Below are positions 59,828 to 64,000 of a stretch of 64,000 bases of DNA, one piece after another. Origin of the DNA: Evansella clarkii. Lineage in GTDB: Bacteria > Bacillota > Bacilli > Bacillales > Salisediminibacteriaceae. The DNA lies in contig NZ_KV917376.1 of assembly GCF_002019695.1 (NCBI RefSeq), positions 3,528,120-3,592,119 on the forward strand, read 5' to 3'. The translations under genes were made by a program, and so were the position numbers. The notes under the pieces were generated by a model that saw nothing but the letters and a program-made list of their open reading frames with translations, made no database searches and was not told the DNA's origin. The first letter of the stretch is position 1. Each line of letters opens with the position of its first letter.

Positions 59828-61346
59828 ACCCTTTTTTCCTCCCTGTAAGTTGGAATTCATGCATTTTTTCACAGATGAGATCAAGGTTTACACTCTTTCT
59901 CACCGTATCTGCCAGTCGGTTAAACGCTTCTTCTTTAACCTTTTGGCTCGAAGCTCTTCCTGTTATTGGAAGGAGTCCTTTTTTCTCTCTTAGACTGTTA
60001 AGAAATGCTTCCCTGAATTCTGTATTGTGGAAAATTCCGTGAAAGTAAGTACCGATCAGCTGCCCATTGCTGCTGATATATCCGTCGTCCATATTATTAA
60101 GCTTTATAAACCTCCTATGATTCTCTTTAAAATAAGACTCACCCATATGTATCTCGTACCCCTTAACAGGAAAACGCCTGTTCCGATAAACAGCCGTACC
60201 TTCAGAAAGTACAGTTTTTTTATCAAGGGTTATCAATGTCTTCATTGGAATTAGATCCAGTCCGTTACAGCTCTGCCGCAGCGAAGTTTCCGTCCCAAAC
60301 TTGTCTTCGATTCGTTTTCCAAGCATCTGATATCCACCGCAGATTCCAAAAATATGGGTATTTTTTTCCGCCAGATTCAAAATACGGCTGCCGAGCCCGC
60401 TGTTATGCAAGTACATCATATCTTCAATCGTGTTTTTGCTTCCGGGAAGAATTAGTAAATCAGGCTGGCCAAGTTCCTCTGGATTTTGGACAAAACGTAC
60501 ATGGCAGTCCTGTTCCAGAAAAAAAGGATCTACATCAGTAAAATTAGAAATCATTGGATAACGTATCACTGCTATGTCCAGATCTTTAGCTGCATCGGCA
60601 CTGGATGTATACCTCTGTAATACGACAGAATCCTCAGCTTCTATATTTAAGTTATCTATGTACGGAATAACACCAAGTACAGGCACACCAGTATAATTCT
60701 CAAACCACTCAAGCCCAGGCTTCAGAAGTTCCACATCTCCTCTGAACTTATTTATTATGACACCGAACACCCGTATTCTGTCCTCTGGTTCCAGGAGCTG
60801 GAGCGTGCCGGTTAAACTGGCAAACACGCCCCCTTTTTCAATGTCTCCCACAAGAATTACAGGAGCGCCTGTAATCCGGGCAACACGCATATTCACTAAT
60901 TCTCTGTCATTTAAATTCACTTCCGCCGGGCTCCCTGCACCTTCAATAACAATCCGGTCATACTTGACGGCAAGGCGCCCATAAGTCTCTTCAATAATTT
61001 TAATCCCCTGGCTGTAAAAATCCTGCCGGTATTCCCCTGCTTTCATATTTCTGAATACCTTCCCATGGACAACAATTTGTGATTCAAAGTTACCCGTTGG
61101 TTTAATAAGGATAGGATTCATATCCGTGGTGGCCCCAATCCCTGCCGCTTCCGCCTGTACACCCTGCGCCCGGCCAATTTCCTTACCTTCAGCTGTTATG
61201 TATGAATTCAATGCCATATTCTGAGATTTATAAGGGGCGGTTTTATAGCCGTCCTGAGAAAAAATACGGCAAAAAGCAGTGGCAATCATACTTTTTCCGG
61301 CATCGGAATGGGTTCCCTGAATCATCAATGGGATAGCTTTTTGCAT
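59802..61346 (-). CDS. cobQ: Adenosylcobyric acid synthase
   Basis: A 514-residue amidotransferase. N-terminal P-loop-like Gln-Gly-Thr-His-Ser-Asp-Ala-Gly-Lys-Ser (residues 10-19), Tyr-Lys-Ser-Gln-Asn-Met-Ala-Leu-Asn-Ser, Glu-Gly-Ala-Gly-Ser-Pro-Ala-Glu-Val-Asn-Leu. The glutaminase domain has Cys in Ile-Cys-Gly-Gly-Tyr-Gln-Met and His in Tyr-Phe-His-Gly-Ile-Phe. It amidates adenosylcobyrinate a,c-diamide four times to give adenosylcobyric acid. It can be part of de novo synthesis, so ring genes may lie elsewhere. GGAGG lies upstream of the ATG. Confidence 0.93.
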   Translation of the reverse strand: MQKAIPLMIQGTHSDAGKSMIATAFCRIFSQDGYKTAPYKSQNMALNSYITAEGKEIGRAQGVQAEAAGIGATTDMNPILIKPTGNFESQIVVHGKVFRNMKAGEYRQDFYSQGIKIIEETYGRLAVKYDRIVIEGAGSPAEVNLNDRELVNMRVARITGAPVILVGDIEKGGVFASLTGTLQLLEPEDRIRVFGVIINKFRGDVELLKPGLEWFENYTGVPVLGVIPYIDNLNIEAEDSVVLQRYTSSADAAKDLDIAVIRYPMISNFTDVDPFFLEQDCHVRFVQNPEELGQPDLLILPGSKNTIEDMMYLHNSGLGSRILNLAEKNTHIFGICGGYQMLGKRIEDKFGTETSLRQSCNGLDLIPMKTLITLDKKTVLSEGTAVYRNRRFPVKGYEIHMGESYFKENHRRFIKLNNMDDGYISSNGQLIGTYFHGIFHNTEFREAFLNSLREKKGLLPITGRASSQKVKEEAFNRLADTVRKSVNLDLICEKMHEFQLTGRKKGFEKYNKPD

Positions 61347-61397
61347 GAGTGTATTTACCTCCGTTTTCGTAAAATAATTACAATCACATGAAGGCAG

Positions 61398-61943
61398 TTA
61401 AAACTCTATCCCTTTTACAGCAGGAATTCCTTCATCATAATAATGCTTTTCTGCTTCCACGACAGATACGAGGTCAGCGAGATCTTTCACTTCTTTCTTA
61501 GCGTCCCTTCCAGTAATAATGAGATGTACATGCTGAGGTTTATTCCTCATCATACTAAGAACCTCATCGAGAGGCAGGACATCATCAATTGGAAATTTGT
61601 TAATAGCGAGCGCATTATTCAGTTCATCAAGCACTACTAAATCAAACTCTCCACTCATTACAGCTGCCTTTGCCTCCGGCCAGCCTGTCCTGAGAGCTTC
61701 CCGGTGTTCTTCAGGAGTCTTTGTCCATGTGAAGCCTCTTCCTAGCTGCACCATTTCTACACCCAGATTTTCCAGAGCGATTTTCTCCCCGTATGTTCTT
61801 TCCGGAGATTTAATAAATTGATAGATTTTTACTTTAAAGCCTCTCCCTGCACTCCGTAACACTGTACCTAAGGCGGAAGTTGTTTTTCCTTTTCCATTAC
61901 CAGTGTATACAAGTGTAAGTCCTCTTCTTTCTTCGCTTCCCAT
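61398..61943 (-). CDS. cobO: Corrinoid adenosyltransferase
   Basis: A 181-residue CobA/CobO-type ATP:corrinoid adenosyltransferase. P-loop Tyr-Thr-Gly-Asn-Gly-Lys-Gly-Lys-Thr-Thr-Ser-Ala (residues 12-23), Gln-Phe-Ile-Lys-Ser-Pro, Gly-Arg-Gly-Phe-Thr-Trp, Leu-Val-Val-Leu-Asp-Glu-Leu-Asn-Asn-Ala, and Leu-Ile-Ile-Thr-Gly-Arg. It attaches the adenosyl group to cobalt. First gene of cobO-cobQ-cobT, behind its own riboswitch and terminator. GGGAGG precedes the ATG. Confidence 0.93.
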   Translation of the reverse strand: MGSEERRGLTLVYTGNGKGKTTSALGTVLRSAGRGFKVKIYQFIKSPERTYGEKIALENLGVEMVQLGRGFTWTKTPEEHREALRTGWPEAKAAVMSGEFDLVVLDELNNALAINKFPIDDVLPLDEVLSMMRNKPQHVHLIITGRDAKKEVKDLADLVSVVEAEKHYYDEGIPAVKGIEF

Positions 61944-61978
61944 ATAAACCTCCCAGAACTTCTGTATTTTTTAACAAA

Positions 61979-62010
61979 ACAAAAAACCATTCTTCTGAAG
62001 GAAAGAATGG
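61979..62010 (-). terminator. Riboswitch-linked terminator before cobO
   Basis: On the minus strand CCATTCTT and AAGAATGG form an 8-bp stem around TCCTTCAG, followed by TTTTTTGTTTTG, ahead of cobO. Confidence 0.87.
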
Positions 62011-62125
62011 CTGCTTGAAGGGCGGCAAAACTGCAAAATGCAATTGAGCCGTATATATAAAAGGAATGAACACTTTTAATTTCTCCCCTTAAGCATTCTT
62101 TTTCCCCGAAGAACACAAAAGAAAC

Positions 62126-62288
62126 CAAGGCTGGCAGGTCTCCTGACTTACGTTTTACAAATATCGCACCTTCCCATACATGTTTATGCACAGTGGTATA
62201 CGCGGTATATACTAAACGATTACAGTGGCGGGACCGTGCCGGATTTTCACCGGCTTCCCTATTAACCTTTTTGCAAAGGACCAGCTTG
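62126..62288 (-). ncRNA. Cobalamin riboswitch upstream of cobO
   Basis: Bounded by P1 arms CAAGGCTGG (62126-62134) and CCAGCTTG (62281-62288). Core on the minus strand: GCCGGCACGGTCCCGCCACTG (the part after GCCGG lies at 62223-62238) and the B12 box AGTCAGGAGACCTGCC (62133-62148). It resembles the riboswitch at 58.6 kb. Of the 509 bp between cobO and the next gene, the rest (62290-62452) shows no gene. Confidence 0.93.
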
Positions 62289-62452
62289 AATGGAATTTAT
62301 TTTACTCTATTTTGATTGTACCTTGAAATTAAAAGGATAAAAAGCTTTTTCTCTTTTCTATCATTAGTTAAGGTAATGATCCGGAGAGAAATAGGGGTCA
62401 CGAAGCGGAGAACAGAAGAACCCGGGAGATAAAATCCAAACTTTGCAAAGAA

Positions 62453-62653
62453 TTGAGCGAAGATTTAACAGAATTCAGAGATAACAAAGTTAAACATTTC
62501 ATTGATGAAATTAGTGAAAACAGTGCTCTACCTGTCCAAGTAATCATTTACTCCTCGTGGCAGTCCATACTTAAAAGTATTTCTGAGGAGGAATTGACTT
62601 ATGAGGAGGGGAAAAAAGTACTTCAGTGGCTATTAAAAAGGGAACTCAGCTGA
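62453..62653 (+). CDS. 66-residue protein of unknown function
   Basis: A short acidic protein: Met-Ser-Glu-Asp-Leu-Thr-Glu-Phe then Phe-Ile-Asp-Glu-Ile and a predicted helix pair with Ser-Trp-Gln-Ser-Ile-Leu, ending Val-Leu-Gln-Trp-Leu-Leu-Lys-Arg. The start is TTG without a good ribosome binding site. The frame is open farther upstream (to about 62370) but has no ordinary start, so the real start is uncertain. A strong terminator right behind the stop supports expression. Family not recognised. Confidence 0.5.
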   Translation: MSEDLTEFRDNKVKHFIDEISENSALPVQVIIYSSWQSILKSISEEELTYEEGKKVLQWLLKRELS

Positions 62654-62666
62654 GTTCCCTTTTTGG
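62636..62666 (+). terminator. Intrinsic terminator
   Basis: AAAGGGAACTCAGCTGAGTTCCCTTTTT is an 11-12-bp perfect palindromic stem (given here as a palindrome around AGCT) overlapping the stop codon of the 66-residue ORF. Confidence 0.85.
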
Positions 62667-62754
62667 CATTTATTTATATGCAAAGTATTTTTCTTTTTTG
62701 AAAAGCAGCACTGACCAATCCCTATGACGGAGCTACTTCGCATATACGCTTAAA

Positions 62755-63309
62755 TTACAGCAACCCTGCTTTTTTCAGCCCGTGGTAAATTCCGTCGTCT
62801 TCCACGGATTGTGTAACAATTTTGGCTGCGGATTTTGCTTCTTCCACTCCGTTGCCCATTGCTATGCTGTTATGTACTTCCGTCAGCATTTCAACGTCGT
62901 TAAGGCCGTCTCCAAATGCATAGACCTGCTCCTTTGCAAAACCAAGCTTTGCCACGATTTTATCAATACCAATCGCTTTAGAGCCTCCTTTTGGCAGTAT
63001 GTCTGTTGAAACGGGATGCCAGCGTACGAAGTCAAAGTCCTTAAATTGCTCCACGTATTTCTGCTCTTCTTTTTCCTCACAAAATAATAGTGTCTGATAT
63101 AATTCACGGCCCACGTGGTAATCAGGGTCATGGGTCGGATGTACATCAAGCTTCATTGTACCGATGCTCTCATCAATATGAGGATGCTCAGGTACATTCG
63201 CCTTCATGTCCTCATGGTCCATATACACAACCGGATGTTCATTTTCCATGGCTGTTTCCGTTAATTTTAACAGAGAAGCTTTATCTAACGAATTTCGGTA
63301 AACAACCTC
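62755..63309 (-). pseudogene. Cof-type HAD phosphatase lacking its N-terminal half
   Basis: The readable part (ATG at 63249, 164 residues) carries motif IV Phe-Gly-Asp-Gly-Leu-Asn-Asp-Val-Glu-Met-Leu and motif III-type Lys, but no Asp-x-Asp-Gly motif I. The frame continues upstream without an ATG to 63309 (Glu-Val-Val-Tyr-Arg-Asn-Ser-Leu-Asp-Lys) and breaks at a TAG. So about 90 N-terminal residues with the nucleophile are lost, and it cannot be catalytic. The breakpoint lies 170 bp from the IS110 element end. A sequence start inside is possible but would be inactive. Confidence 0.8.
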
Positions 63310-63479
63310 CCTCTATAATCTTTTTGTTTTCTTACGAAAACTCCGTTTATCTAAGGATTTCATAGCTACTCTTTTTCATTAGACATTATTTACATGGTTA
63401 GTTTTAGCTTATCTTCAAGAAAATGGATGTAAGGGGGCTTGTTGACCAGCTCCACTTAAGTATTTTTTTAAAGTAGAGG

Positions 63480-63660
63480 GGATTTTACGTATGATCGCCA
63501 CGATGGATCTCCACGTTTCTCATGGGGTTAACCCTCCCATGTCTCCCAGAGTCGATGCTCCTACATTCCTTCGTTCAACCTTGCCATGAGGGTGGAGGTC
63601 AGATATGCTCCCCGCCAGGGTCTCTGCCCGTAGTTTTAGTTTATGTTCTGACTTCTCCGT
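63480..63660 (-). ncRNA. Structured non-coding end of IS110 element, candidate bridge RNA
   Basis: Downstream of the transposase lies a GC-rich, hairpin-rich stretch without a frame: CATGG-GAGGGTTAACC-CCATG (about 63518-63540), GGGCAGAGACCCTGGCGGGG (about 63614-63633), and CCTCCACCCTCATGG. IS110/IS1111 elements are known to encode a guide (bridge/seek) RNA in a non-coding end. Position and structure fit, but loops and exact ends cannot be read from this alone. Confidence 0.5.
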
Positions 63661-63739
63661 GCTTCAAATGTCTTAGAATATTAGATTAATTAATAATCAG
63701 CTTCGATAAATAGAGTTTTAATAAAACAAAATTATTGAG

Positions 63740-64000
63740 TTATGCAGCTTCTTGTAAGTTATTAAAATGCGGAATATCACTAAGCATCTTTTCTTCACTG
63801 AACTCACATTGTTTTGTGCCTATTGTAAATAAGATTCGTATTAGTTTATTGCATATGGCAATTAAAGACGGCATCTTTTTTAACGGATTGTCTGGACGGG
63901 TAGTATAATACTCATGCAGGGCTTTAAAGGCTTGGTTCTTCGCGACTAAAGGCATTACAACTCTAAAGAGGAGAGCTCTTAGCTTCTTTCTTCCTCGTTT
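63740..64000 (-). CDS. IS110-family transposase, C-terminal part
   Basis: An open frame that enters from the right edge: Arg-Gly-Arg-Lys-Lys-Leu-Arg-Ala-Leu-Leu-Phe-Arg-Val-Val-Met-Pro-Leu-Val-Ala-Lys. It continues with Phe-Lys-Ala-Leu-His-Glu-Tyr-Tyr-Thr and Asn-Pro-Leu-Lys-Lys-Met. This is the C-terminal region of transposases of the Transposase_20 (IS116/IS110/IS902) type. The catalytic Ser domain is here or just outside. Only about 86 residues are visible. Confidence 0.82.
   Translation of the reverse strand, partial: KRGRKKLRALLFRVVMPLVAKNQAFKALHEYYTTRPDNPLKKMPSLIAICNKLIRILFTIGTKQCEFSEEKMLSDIPHFNNLQEAA

Larger units (their letters stand above)
63470..64000 (-). mobile_element. IS110-family insertion sequence, partial
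   Basis: The window's right edge holds the 3' part of an IS110-type element: the transposase C-terminus (63740-64000) and a GC-rich non-coding end (63480-63660). The outer limit is guessed near 63470, where CTCCACTT and AAGTAGAG form a small inverted repeat (63450-63478). The 5' part lies outside the window. Confidence 0.7.

Overview
The window looks like a chromosomal segment of a low-GC, Gram-positive, spore-former-type bacterium of the Bacillaceae, quite possibly an alkaliphilic or soil lineage. This is inferred from AGGAGG-type ribosome binding sites on almost every gene, TTG/GTG starts, Bacillus-type gene families (CitS/CitT-like kinase and regulator, DUF5694, Rgg, GrpB, small coiled-coil lipoprotein-like proteins), a plausible CcpA cre site, and acidic secreted proteins. 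No ribosomal RNA, tRNA, CRISPR array or prophage was seen.

Layout. 0-2.3 kb: an ASCH protein, a DUF5694/TraB-like protein and a restriction-endonuclease-fold protein. 2.3-8.1 kb: a citrate uptake module, with a CitMHS transporter behind a dyad/cre region, an AEC transporter and a DcuS/CitA-type kinase with its response regulator. 8.2-10.1 kb: a secreted GH10 xylanase. 11-14.9 kb: an SRPBCC protein, a permease with an apparent AUU start, a lipoprotein, an AAC(6')-like acetyltransferase and a TIMP-like surface protein with no ordinary start codon. 14.9-42.7 kb: a long accessory stretch, mostly on the minus strand, of small detoxification or house-cleaning genes (GNAT, NUDIX, VOC, MBL, APH-like, GrpB, serine hydrolase, HAD, Nif3, DinB, DNA alkylation repair) mixed with small membrane proteins. 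It holds an unusual number of broken genes: nonsense, frameshifted, truncated, and a collapsed second copy of the 30.5-32.5 kb block at 41.7-41.9 kb.

42.8-47.6 kb: a TetR regulator diverges from an MMPL pump coupled to a secreted heptad-repeat protein. 47.6-48.8 kb: a terminator, a G-rich tract and about nine 101-bp tandem hairpin repeats ending in a near-perfect 45-nt hairpin. A solitary relative of that hairpin lies at 2.6 kb. 48.9-50.2 kb: an NCS2 purine-type permease.

50.4-62.3 kb: a cobalamin locus in two transcription units, each behind a B12 riboswitch and intrinsic terminator. One unit is cobO-cobQ-cobT. The other is btuF-btuC-btuD::cbiZ-cbiB-cobD-cobU-cobS-cobC-cobU-like. No corrin-ring genes are present in the window. 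Together the two units would import corrinoids, convert cobinamides to cobyric acid through CbiZ, and rebuild adenosylcobalamin.

62.4-64 kb: a 66-residue ORF, a HAD phosphatase missing its N-terminal half, and the 3' part of an IS110-family transposase. The transposase is followed by a GC-rich structured non-coding stretch that could carry a bridge-type RNA. The element runs off the right edge of the window.
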